Source of the DNA: Tannerella sp. | GTDB taxonomy: Bacteria > Bacteroidota > Bacteroidia > Bacteroidales > Tannerellaceae | Reading direction: 5' to 3' | Assembly (NCBI GenBank): GCA_031272655.1 | Contig: JAISTJ010000072.1 | Span: forward strand, 1 to 9,293 | Length of the DNA: 9,293 nt | Shown: piece after piece, positions 1-6,451 of the stretch | How positions within the stretch are numbered: position 1 is the first letter of the stretch | How the letters are laid out: every line of letters begins with the position of its first letter | Position numbers and translations under genes: made by a program | The notes under the pieces: generated by a model | What the model saw: only the letters and a program-made list of their open reading frames with translations | What the model was told of the DNA's origin: nothing | Database searches by the model: none

Positions 1-36
1 GAAAAAAAACGAAAACTAATAAAAACAAAACAAATT

Positions 37-1566
37 ATGAAATATTATTTTACAACATTGTTACTGCTTGTTTCCATTGCTGCATTTTCTCAAAGTCTTG
101 AAGATGAAGCGCCTTATATACTGACGCCTCCTCCTGCTCTCACACCGCGTATCAACGGCGCTAAAATAGTCGGCGCCTCGCCCGACAAGCTGTTTATGTT
201 CACTATCGCTACGACCGGCGAGCGCCCGATGACTTTTAAGGCAAAAGGATTGCCCAAAGGTCTGAAACTTGACGCCAAACGCGGCATCATCACCGGAAAA
301 TGCACCAAATCGGGTCGGTATCTCGTGCCTGTAACTGCTACCAACGCCAAAGGTAAATGGAACGACACGCTCGAAATTGTCATCGGTGGCGACCTTGCAC
401 TGACGCCCCACATGGGATGGAACAGCTGGTACTGCCATCAAACGCGCATAACGCAAGACATTATGGAACGCAGCGCAAAAGCGATGTACGACAAGGGTTT
501 AATCAATTTCGGCTATACGTTTGTGAATATAGACGACGGATGGGAAGTGAAAACAAACAGCGACGACCCCGTTCTGGGCGGAGCAGTGCGCAACGACGAC
601 GGCACTATCCGCACAAACAAGAATTTTCCCGATATGAAAAAAATGACCGACTATATTCACAGTCTTGGACTTAAAGCCGGTCTGTACTCATCACCCGGCG
701 TTACTACCTGCGCAGGTTATGCCGGTTCGCTGGGGCATGAGGCACAGGATGTCAAATCGTACTGTGACTGGGGTTTCGACTTTCTGAAATATGACTGGTG
801 CTCGTATGGCAATGAATACAAAGACCTGCCCGAAGAAGTACGCTTGAAGAAGCCTTATCTGTTGATAGACAGTATTTTGAAGAAGGCAGACCGCGATATC
901 GTTCTCAATATGTGCCAATACGGTATGGGTGAAGTTTGGAAATGGGGCAAATCGGTTGGCGGACATTCGTGGCGCACTGCCGGCGACATAGGTTGGAGCA
1001 CGCCCGAACTGATAAACACTATGTTTCAAGCCGGTTTCTTTCAAGAAACGATACGCCAATATTCCGGTCCGGGAGGCTGGAACGACCCTGATTATCTGCT
1101 GTTTGGCAGAATATGGAACTGGCAGGAAAAGCTCGACGTACCCTCGCCAATGAGTCCGAGCGAGCAATACACCTGTATGACGCTTTGGTGTATGATGTCG
1201 GCGCCCCTGATTTTCAGCGGCGAACTGATAAGTCTCGATGATTTTACGCAAAACATTCTTTGCAATGCCGAAGTGATAGACGTCAATCAGGACAAACTCG
1301 GCAAACCGGGTTACAGCGTTTCGAAACAGGATTCTGTCGAGATTTGGCGCAAAGAATTGCACGACGGAACAACAGCTGTTGCCATATTCAACAAGTCGCG
1401 GCAAAAAACAACAGTTACAGTAGATTGGAATTCAATCGGATACAATGGCAGATACAACATTCGCGACCTTTGGCGGCAAAAAGACCTTGGCGATACCGAA
1501 AGCGTAAGCGGTTTTGATATTCGGGGACACGGATGTATGCTTTTTAAATTAAGAATTAAGAATTAA
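37..1566 (+). CDS. Secreted GH27 family alpha-galactosidase-type glycoside hydrolase with N-terminal putative Ig domain
   Basis: Predicted retaining glycosidase that releases terminal alpha-galactose (or a related alpha-linked sugar) from glycans in the periplasm or outside the cell. An N-terminal Sec signal peptide (about residues 1-19, hydrophobic TLLLLVSIAAF core) is followed by a small putative Ig-type domain (about 30-117; the GLPKGLKLD..GIITG pattern matches He_PIG modules). The (beta/alpha)8 catalytic domain begins near residue 120 with LTPHMGWNSW, the GH27 hallmark. The catalytic nucleophile is Asp253 in LKYDW and the acid/base is Asp317 in SWRTAGDIGWS. GPGGWNDPDYL is also a family motif. 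A C-terminal beta-sandwich ends in GHGCMLFKL, as in GH27 enzymes. At 509 aa it is full length. The start at 37 is the only one giving a signal peptide. The last residues (LRIKN) and the stop codon lie inside a 7-nt tandem repeat. Its position just before atpA is odd. The exact substrate (alpha-galactoside, N-acetylgalactosaminide or beta-arabinopyranoside) cannot be read from the sequence. Confidence 0.93.
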   Translation: MKYYFTTLLLLVSIAAFSQSLEDEAPYILTPPPALTPRINGAKIVGASPDKLFMFTIATTGERPMTFKAKGLPKGLKLDAKRGIITGKCTKSGRYLVPVTATNAKGKWNDTLEIVIGGDLALTPHMGWNSWYCHQTRITQDIMERSAKAMYDKGLINFGYTFVNIDDGWEVKTNSDDPVLGGAVRNDDGTIRTNKNFPDMKKMTDYIHSLGLKAGLYSSPGVTTCAGYAGSLGHEAQDVKSYCDWGFDFLKYDWCSYGNEYKDLPEEVRLKKPYLLIDSILKKADRDIVLNMCQYGMGEVWKWGKSVGGHSWRTAGDIGWSTPELINTMFQAGFFQETIRQYSGPGGWNDPDYLLFGRIWNWQEKLDVPSPMSPSEQYTCMTLWCMMSAPLIFSGELISLDDFTQNILCNAEVIDVNQDKLGKPGYSVSKQDSVEIWRKELHDGTTAVAIFNKSRQKTTVTVDWNSIGYNGRYNIRDLWRQKDLGDTESVSGFDIRGHGCMLFKLRIKN

Positions 1567-1581
1567 GAGATTAGAGATTAG
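1547..1581. repeat. Five tandem 7-nt units across the GH27/atpA junction
   Basis: The sequence reads as three AATTAAG units (1547-1567) followed directly by two AGATTAG units (1568-1581), nine bases before the atpA start codon. The GH27 stop codon TAA (1564-1566) lies inside the third unit, so the last codons of GH27 are repeat-derived. The unit length is not a multiple of three, so gaining or losing a unit would alter the GH27 C-terminus and the spacing to atpA. This is seen directly; any functional effect is inference. Confidence 0.85.
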
Positions 1582-1589
1582 ATATTTAT

Positions 1590-3170
1590 ATGGACGAAAT
1601 AAGAATTAGCGAAGTATCGGAAGTGTTGAAGATGCAGTTAGACCGGATTAACGTCCGCGCATCGTTCGACGAGGTAGGCACCGTGCTGCAGGTAAGCGAC
1701 GGAGTAGTAAGGATTTACGGTCTTTTCAACGCCGAAGCCAATGAGTTGCTGGAGTTTGAGAACGGTATCCGCGGGGTAGTGATGAACCTTGAGGAAGACA
1801 ATGTAGGCGCTGTGCTGCTTGGCGCTACCGACAAAATCAAGGAAGGCTTCACGGTGAAGCGCACGAAGGAGATTACAGCGATAGACGTTGGCGAGGGCAT
1901 GCTCGGCAGGGTGATAGACCCGCTTGGCGAGCCGTTAGACGGCAAGGGGATGATTACGGGCGAGCGTTTCCGTATGCCATTAGAGCGCAAGGCGCCGGAG
2001 GTCATCTTCCGACAGCCTGTCAATCAGCCGCTTCAGACCGGTATCAAGGCTATTGACGCGATGATACCTATCGGTCGCGGGCAGCGCGAACTGCTCATCG
2101 GCGACCGGCAGACAGGCAAGACCGCCATTGCGATAGATACTATTATAAATCAGCGCAGTAACTACGACAAAGGCGACCCTGTGTATTGCATCTACGTTGC
2201 TGTAGGTCAGAAAGGCTCAACTGTGGCGTCGGTGGTCAATACCCTGCAGGAGAAGGGCGCTATGGACTACACCGTCGTAGTCGCCGCCAATGCCTCCGAC
2301 CCCGCAGCCTTGCAGTATTTTGCGCCGTTTGCGGGCGCGGCGATAGGCGAGTACTTCCGCGACACCGGGCGGCACGCCTTAGTCATCTACGACGACCTCT
2401 CAAAACAGGCGGTCTCATACCGCGAGGTGTCGCTCGTGTTGCGCCGTCCGTCGGGTCGCGAGGCCTATCCGGGCGACATCTTCTACCTCCATTCGCGTCT
2501 GCTTGAGCGGGCGGCGAAAATCATTGACCAGCAGGAAGTTGCCGAGCAGATGAACGACCTGCCCGACAGTCTGCGCGGACGGGTGCGCGGCGGCGGCTCG
2601 CTCACAGCCCTTCCAATCATCGAAACGCAGGCGGGCGACGTCTCCGCATACATCCCCACTAACGTCATCTCCATCACCGACGGACAGATATTCCTCGAAA
2701 TGGACCTCTTCAATCAGGGCGTCCGTCCGGCTATAAACGTCGGAATATCAGTCTCCCGCGTCGGCGGCAGCGCACAGGTAAAGGCGATGAAAAAGGTTGC
2801 CGGCACGCTGAAAATAGACCAGGCTCAATACCGCGAACTCGAATCGTTCACCAAGTTCGGCAGCGACCTTGACCCTGTTACCGCCTTTACAATAGATAAA
2901 GGGCAGAAAAACACGCAGTTACTGATACAGCCGCAATACTCGCCCATGCCCGTTGAAGAGCAGATAGCCATACTGTACTGCGGCACGCATGGTCTGCTGA
3001 AGAACATAGAGGTAGGCGCGGTGCGCGATTTCGAGCAGACCTTCCTGCAACTGCTTCGCACGAGCCATCAGGACGACGTCCTTGAACCGTTAAGGCATGG
3101 CGTGATGGACGACAAAGTGGCGGCGGCAATCGAAGCCTGCGCCGAAAAGTTAACCGGCAAAAACAAGTGA
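1590..3170 (+). CDS. atpA: F1F0 ATP synthase subunit alpha
   Basis: Alpha subunit of the F1 catalytic head (alpha3 beta3) of the membrane ATP synthase. It carries the non-catalytic nucleotide site and contributes the arginine finger to the catalytic beta site. At 526 aa it has the normal Bacteroidales length. The N-terminal crown domain (about 1-100) contains [10 protein letters not shown] and [13 protein letters not shown]. The Walker A loop is GDRQTGKT (171-178, Lys177). Walker B is ALVIYDD (Asp268/Asp269), followed by the [21 protein letters not shown] signature. The arginine finger is Arg390 in [13 protein letters not shown]. The ATG at 1590 gives an N-terminus typical of Bacteroidales AtpA ([14 protein letters not shown]). 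There is no Shine-Dalgarno sequence upstream, only the AT-rich heptamer repeat. atpG begins one base after its stop, so the two are certainly co-transcribed. In most genomes atpH lies directly upstream, but here that place is taken by a GH27 gene. Confidence 0.99.
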   Translation: MDEIRISEVSEVLKMQLDRINVRASFDEVGTVLQVSDGVVRIYGLFNAEANELLEFENGIRGVVMNLEEDNVGAVLLGATDKIKEGFTVKRTKEITAIDVGEGMLGRVIDPLGEPLDGKGMITGERFRMPLERKAPEVIFRQPVNQPLQTGIKAIDAMIPIGRGQRELLIGDRQTGKTAIAIDTIINQRSNYDKGDPVYCIYVAVGQKGSTVASVVNTLQEKGAMDYTVVVAANASDPAALQYFAPFAGAAIGEYFRDTGRHALVIYDDLSKQAVSYREVSLVLRRPSGREAYPGDIFYLHSRLLERAAKIIDQQEVAEQMNDLPDSLRGRVRGGGSLTALPIIETQAGDVSAYIPTNVISITDGQIFLEMDLFNQGVRPAINVGISVSRVGGSAQVKAMKKVAGTLKIDQAQYRELESFTKFGSDLDPVTAFTIDKGQKNTQLLIQPQYSPMPVEEQIAILYCGTHGLLKNIEVGAVRDFEQTFLQLLRTSHQDDVLEPLRHGVMDDKVAAAIEACAEKLTGKNK

Positions 3171-3171
3171 T

Positions 3172-4263
3172 ATGGCGGCGTTAAAAGAAATAAAGAAGCG
3201 TATAAACTCCATCACCGGTACCCGTAAGACTACCTCGGCGATGAAGATGGTCTCGTCGGCAAAACTTCATAAAGCCGAGAGCCTGATAGCCAACATGTTG
3301 CCGTACTCCGACGCGATGCGGCGGGTGATGGCAGCGGCGTTGCAAGACGCCGCAAACCGCGTGCCAACTGAAGGCTCTCTCATAGTCCCGTCATTGCGAG
3401 AACACTCCGCCACCCCGTCATTGCGAGGTACGAAGCAATCTCCCGACGAGACGTCATTGCGAGGTACGAAGCAATCTAATATAGAAAATTCCGGATTGCT
3501 TCACTCCGTTCGCAATGACGAAAGGGAAAACATTCGCAATGACGAAACCACAAACCTTAACAATGTTTCAACCCCTGTTAAGCCCGCCTTAGTCGTATTC
3601 TCATCCGACGCCTCCCTCTGCGGCGCCTTCAATTCCAACGTCTTTCGCGAAACCCTCTCAATAATAAACGAATACAAGGGCGCCGACATAAAACTCTACA
3701 CCATAGGCAAAAAGATAACCGACGCCTGCCGCAAAACCGGCGTCAAGGTAGCGCAGTCGTTTGAGACCTTAGCCTCGAAGCCCGACTACGGCGTGATAGC
3801 CCAACTCGGCGCCGACCTGCTCGCACAGTTCAATCGAGGCGAAATAAGCCGCGTAGAACTCGTCTATCACCACTTCCGCAGCGCCGGCTCGCAGGAACTC
3901 AAGCGCACAACTCTACTGCCGGTGGATTTGAAACAGGAACCCATTACAATACATGGCACATCAATGCAAGGCGAGAAGCGGGAAACAACACCGTCTGGAA
4001 TGCGAACGGTAGATTATATCTTCGAGCCGACGTACGAAGAATTGCTTAATACATTGATACCCATAACAATAAAGTTACAATTATACACCGCCTTGCTTGA
4101 TTCCAACGTCTCCGAACATGCCGCCCGGATGGTAGCCATGCAGACAGCGACCGACAACGCCGACGACCTGATATGCGAACTGACAATTGAGTACAACAAA
4201 TCGCGCCAACAGGCTATTACAAACGAGTTGCTTGATATTGTCAGCGGTGGAATAAAAAATTAA
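3172..4263 (+). CDS. atpG: F1F0 ATP synthase subunit gamma with an in-frame palindromic-repeat insertion
   Basis: Gamma is the central rotor shaft of F1, coupling c-ring rotation to the alpha3 beta3 head. The N-terminal helix is canonical (ALKEIKKRINSITGTRKTTSAMKMVSSAKLHKA). The Rossmann core begins at PALVVFSSDASLCGAFN (about 138-155), and the C-terminal helix contains SNVSEHAARMVAMQTATDNA and ends in QQAITNELLDIVSGG. At 363 aa it is clearly longer than the roughly 290-300 aa usual in Bacteroidota. The extra length is mostly residues about 68-135, which replace a short loop between the first helix and the first core strand. That segment is low-conservation and contains SLRGTKQS twice, and GLLHSVRNDE followed by IRNDE. 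These peptides are encoded by the repeat array at 3389-3544. The frame is open throughout and both flanks are conserved in the same frame, so this is an insertion and not a frameshift. It starts one base after atpA. Confidence 0.97.
   Translation: MAALKEIKKRINSITGTRKTTSAMKMVSSAKLHKAESLIANMLPYSDAMRRVMAAALQDAANRVPTEGSLIVPSLREHSATPSLRGTKQSPDETSLRGTKQSNIENSGLLHSVRNDERENIRNDETTNLNNVSTPVKPALVVFSSDASLCGAFNSNVFRETLSIINEYKGADIKLYTIGKKITDACRKTGVKVAQSFETLASKPDYGVIAQLGADLLAQFNRGEISRVELVYHHFRSAGSQELKRTTLLPVDLKQEPITIHGTSMQGEKRETTPSGMRTVDYIFEPTYEELLNTLIPITIKLQLYTALLDSNVSEHAARMVAMQTATDNADDLICELTIEYNKSRQQAITNELLDIVSGGIKN
3389..3544. repeat. Nested palindromic repeat element inserted in frame in atpG
   Basis: Five arms of one element are present. 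Forward arms: a partial copy at 3389-3400 (CGTCATTGCGAG) and two identical 26-nt copies at 3416-3441 and 3452-3477. Inverted arms: a near-complete copy at 3493-3520, sharing GATTGCTTC and CGCAATGACG with the reverse complement of the forward copies, and a partial copy at 3535-3544. The order is forward, forward, forward, reverse, reverse, giving a nested palindrome. All forward arms share one codon phase and read SLR(GTKQS). Both inverted arms share another phase and read (GLLHSV)RNDE. The span is 156 nt, exactly 52 codons. From memory, similar palindromic elements are scattered between genes in several bacterial groups; family membership needs a search. No transposase is present, so if mobile it would be non-autonomous. 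Confidence 0.9.
3452..3520 (+). other. Predicted stem-loop within the atpG coding region
   Basis: The second full forward arm (3452-3477) can pair with the inverted arm (3493-3520). A 10-bp outer stem (CGTCATTGCG with CGCAATGACG) and a 9-bp inner stem (GAAGCAATC with GATTGCTTC) are separated by an asymmetric internal bulge, with a loop of about 16 nt. An outer 11-bp stem can also form between 3389-3399 and 3534-3544, enclosing everything. Such a structure would sit in the atpG mRNA in translated sequence. Whether it slows ribosomes or attracts RNases is not known. It has no T-tract, so it is not a standard terminator. Confidence 0.7.
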
Positions 4264-4267
4264 TTGA

Positions 4268-5122
4268 ATGAATAAATATCTGATTATTACAGCTTTAGCA
4301 TTACTAACCCTTCAACAGATTTTTGCACAGGACGAACCATGGCGCGAAGAAATGAAATATCTGAAATATTCACCCCGCTATTTTGGCCCGAACGCTTTTC
4401 CTTTGCCCGAACTGCACAACGGCTTACTATGTTCCGAAATCGAAGCGGAGATCAGGGGCGATTACCACCATTACTCCGGCGACAGGACAAAAGACGTCTA
4501 TGCGCGTGTTTTCATACCAGTTGCAGGCGGTCTTGCGGGCGTCGAAGTGGGCGGAGTAATTTACGAATATTACAACATGTCGGAAGAAACGCATTTAGAA
4601 CGACATTCTGCGGGAACACGCTGGCCCCAAGGCGCACATGGCGATATCATTGTAAGCTCTTATTATCAGCTTATTAGGAATAATAAATGGGCGGATGTAA
4701 TGCTTGAAGCCACACTTAAAACGGCAAGCGGCAACCGTCTTGCGGACGCCCGATTCACCGACGCCGCTTCTTATTGGTTTGATGTCAATGCCGGACGTAA
4801 CCTCCTTAATACCAATAATTTAACTTTAAAATTACAGGCATTGGCAGGTTTTTACTGCTGGATGACAAACGACGTAATGCACCGTCAAAACGACGCACTG
4901 GTCGGCTCGGTGGGCATTAGCGGTTCTGTCGGCGGAAATATAAGATTTGCCGCCGATATCGTTTCTCTATACGGATACGAAAACAATGGCGACCGCCCCA
5001 TCCAACTGCGCACCCGCTTAGAATACGAATATCGCCGTAATGCCCTGTCTTTCAGATACAAACACGGTATAAAAGACAGCCTCTACGACAGTTTTTCACT
5101 CGGCTATATCAGGTTCTTCTGA
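4268..5122 (+). CDS. Predicted outer-membrane beta-barrel protein of unknown function
   Basis: I do not recognise a named family. The 284-aa product begins with a Sec signal peptide (MNKYLIITALALLTLQQIFA, likely cut before QDEPW). The mature part is rich in alternating hydrophobic/polar stretches with many Tyr, Gly and Arg, for example ARVFIPVAGGLAGVEVGGVIYEYY and IQLRTRLEYEYRRNALSFRYKHG. It ends in SLGYIRFF, a C-terminal aromatic strand that fits the outer-membrane beta-barrel sorting signal. There is no lipobox and no helical membrane segment after the signal. The ATG lies 4 nt after the atpG stop (TAATTGAATG), which suggests co-transcription or translational coupling with atpAG. Its last 27 nt overlap the 3' end of folB on the other strand. 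The barrel assignment is inference from sequence pattern. Confidence 0.8.
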   Translation: MNKYLIITALALLTLQQIFAQDEPWREEMKYLKYSPRYFGPNAFPLPELHNGLLCSEIEAEIRGDYHHYSGDRTKDVYARVFIPVAGGLAGVEVGGVIYEYYNMSEETHLERHSAGTRWPQGAHGDIIVSSYYQLIRNNKWADVMLEATLKTASGNRLADARFTDAASYWFDVNAGRNLLNTNNLTLKLQALAGFYCWMTNDVMHRQNDALVGSVGISGSVGGNIRFAADIVSLYGYENNGDRPIQLRTRLEYEYRRNALSFRYKHGIKDSLYDSFSLGYIRFF

Positions 5123-5464
5123 AATCGTAGCCGACACTTTCGCAACCTCGCCTGAAACAGGCGGATTAAGCTTTGAAACCGTAACTTTTATATAGCTCAA
5201 TAAAGGGAAAGCGGCATACAGCGCAGTCCGAATACTAAATGCTTTATTTTCAATTAGTTGCGAAGGCGACATCATCTCGGTTTTTATGACATCATATACA
5301 TCGGCATAACTGACGGTGTCTTTAAGTGCATCTGTTTCAGGCGCTTCGTTATTGACAATGTAAGATACATCAACGCAATAATCGCCGCCGATAATGCGTT
5401 CCTGTTCCGTAACACCGTGAAAAGCACGGAATTTCATCCCTTCAAGTGAGATTTTTGTTTTCAT
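5096..5464 (-). CDS. folB: Dihydroneopterin aldolase
   Basis: A cytoplasmic enzyme of tetrahydrofolate synthesis that converts 7,8-dihydroneopterin to 6-hydroxymethyl-7,8-dihydropterin and glycolaldehyde. The 122-aa length is normal. Family motifs are complete: the N-terminal strand ISLEGMKFRAFHGV, Glu22 in HGVTEQER, Tyr53 in TVSYADVYDVI, the pterin-anchoring Glu72 in QLIENKA, and the catalytic Lys98 in VSKLNPPVSG. The start at 5464 is supported by a good purine-rich ribosome site (AAAGGAAG) about 6 nt upstream. It stands alone on its strand, diverges from the rhomboid gene, and its stop lies inside the end of the convergent outer-membrane protein gene, so there is no intergenic terminator between them. 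Confidence 0.95.
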   Translation of the reverse strand: MKTKISLEGMKFRAFHGVTEQERIIGGDYCVDVSYIVNNEAPETDALKDTVSYADVYDVIKTEMMSPSQLIENKAFSIRTALYAAFPLLSYIKVTVSKLNPPVSGEVAKVSATISEEPDIAE

Positions 5465-5483
5465 AAACTTCCTTTTTTGAGGA

Positions 5484-5520
5484 CAAAATTACTCTTTTTT
5501 CCGAATAATCAGTAATTTTG
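5484..5520. promoter_or_regulatory. Divergent promoter pair formed by a 10-bp inverted repeat
   Basis: The 64-nt spacer between folB and the rhomboid gene holds a perfect inverted repeat: CAAAATTACT (5484-5493) and AGTAATTTTG (5511-5520), 17 nt apart. Read outward, each arm contains TAATTTTG, matching the Bacteroidota -7 consensus TAnnTTTG (- strand 5491-5484 toward folB, + strand 5513-5520 toward rhomboid). The expected -33 position of each promoter falls on or next to the other arm, so the two would compete for polymerase. No clear TTTG -33 box is visible on either side. The arms could also be a dimeric repressor site. The + strand box ends only 8 nt before the rhomboid ATG, implying a very short or absent 5' leader. 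Confidence 0.5.
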
Positions 5521-5528
5521 CTTCCGAT

Positions 5529-6203
5529 ATGAATGAAGAAGAAAAAGTTGAGAAAAGCGAACTGCTGTGTTCAGTCCGGAATGCGTTGATACTGACGGTA
5601 TTGCCGTGGGCAGTGCATACTGCAGGCGTGATGTTCGACTTCAACACAAATCGCTATGGACTTATTCCGTTGGAAATCACCGGATTACGCGGAATTTTTA
5701 CTATGCCGTTCCTGCATGCCAACTGGGAACATTTGATTTCCAACACCCCTGCACTGTTCCTGCTTCTGTTCGGGTTGTTCCTGTTTTACGGCGGCAAGGC
5801 ATGGCGCATACTGCTCTACCTGTACCTTTTGAGCGGTGCGCTGACATGGCTGATGGGGCGTGAGACGACACACATAGGAGCAAGCGGATTGGTCTATGCG
5901 CTGGCGGCGTTTCATTTCGTGAGCGGCGTCATCAAAAAAGAGCCGCGCCAAAGGGCATTCGCGTTGTTGGTGGCGTTCCTGTATGGCGGCTTCATTTGGG
6001 CATTCTTCCCAACTCTTTATTTCGGTACCTCAATCTCGTGGGAAGGCCATTTGTCGGGCTTGCTCGCCGGCATCCTCTTCGCCTTCTACTACCGTCAAGA
6101 AGGCCCCAAACCGCCCGTCTATCCATCCCTTGAAGAAGAAGATGAAGAGGGAGAATTTCAGGAAGAAACAACGTCTATTGACAGCATATCCTCATCAAGT
6201 TAA
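5529..6203 (+). CDS. Rhomboid family intramembrane serine protease
   Basis: A polytopic inner-membrane protease that cleaves transmembrane segments of other membrane proteins; the substrate is not predictable. The Ser-His catalytic dyad is complete: Ser119 in HIGASGLVYALAAFHF and His174 in WEGHLSGLLAG. The oxyanion residues His68 and Asn72 sit in the conserved HANWEHLISN segment (63-72). About six hydrophobic helices can be seen (about 18-36, 74-88, 93-109, 116-135, 142-165 and 173-188). The short acidic, Ser-rich C-terminal tail (about 198-224, LEEEDEEGE..SISSSS) is presumably cytoplasmic. At 224 aa it matches the compact Bacteroidota form. The next in-frame Met is at residue 35, beyond the first helix, so the start at 5529 is needed. 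It ends 5 nt from the convergent DUF2442 gene. Confidence 0.93.
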   Translation: MNEEEKVEKSELLCSVRNALILTVLPWAVHTAGVMFDFNTNRYGLIPLEITGLRGIFTMPFLHANWEHLISNTPALFLLLFGLFLFYGGKAWRILLYLYLLSGALTWLMGRETTHIGASGLVYALAAFHFVSGVIKKEPRQRAFALLVAFLYGGFIWAFFPTLYFGTSISWEGHLSGLLAGILFAFYYRQEGPKPPVYPSLEEEDEEGEFQEETTSIDSISSSS

Positions 6204-6208
6204 CAAAA

Positions 6209-6424
6209 CTATATTTTAACGCTGTCTAAATAAACGGTATCCGGACATAAATCAGCTTCATTATCCCACTGTATTGTGCCTAAAAAGGGATGTACGGTCC
6301 GAAATTTTTTTTCATCCTTTAAGTCCCTGAAAATACCTCTGTCAAGATACGGCTTCATGTCAAATAAACCTTCTTCCCCATTCTTAAACCATATATGCAA
6401 AGTATAATCTTTTGCAGGTTTCAC
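6209..6424 (-). CDS. DUF2442 domain small protein, probably starting upstream at a non-standard codon
   Basis: A small cytoplasmic protein of the DUF2442 family, whose function is not established; members are often found next to DUF4160 or toxin-antitoxin-like genes. The pattern YTLHIWFKNGEEGLFDMKPYLDRGIFRDLKD..F.TV..FLGTIQWDNEADLCPDTVYLDS is the complete family core. The first standard start codon is GTG at 6424-6422, but in-frame codons upstream read I-I-I-N-P-R-V-K-D-V-K-P. Homologues usually begin with NPRVKxVKP preceded by the start codon, so translation may begin at ATA or ATT (6448-6443). This segment follows directly and in frame after the TAA stop (6454-6452) of the MBL-fold gene. 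It is probably translated from the same transcript as that gene. No DUF4160 partner is seen. Confidence 0.8.
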   Translation of the reverse strand: MKPAKDYTLHIWFKNGEEGLFDMKPYLDRGIFRDLKDEKKFRTVHPFLGTIQWDNEADLCPDTVYLDSVKI

Positions 6425-6451
6425 ATCTTTAACTCTCGGATTTATAATGAT

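Noticed and set aside
1..36. Promoter for the GH27 gene
   Set aside because: The stretch is A-rich but has no TAnnTTTG box; the promoter probably lies left of the window.
691..1404. Long antisense open frame of 237 codons opposite the GH27 gene
   Set aside because: It lies entirely inside a gene with full family motifs, and its translation shows no recognisable domain; it is a shadow of the real frame.
3389..3544. CRISPR-like array because of repeated 26-nt units
   Set aside because: There are only two full direct copies with a 10-nt gap, inverted copies follow, and the whole stretch is translated within atpG. No cas genes are present.
3380..3590. Frameshift or two separate gamma gene fragments
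   Set aside because: The reading frame is continuous and the conserved N-terminal helix and Rossmann core on both sides are in the same frame.
6199..6220. Bidirectional terminator between rhomboid and DUF2442 (GTTAAC...TTAAC with A and T runs)
   Set aside because: The arms pair for only about 5 bp before mismatches, and the stretch has no GC-rich stem; too weak to call.
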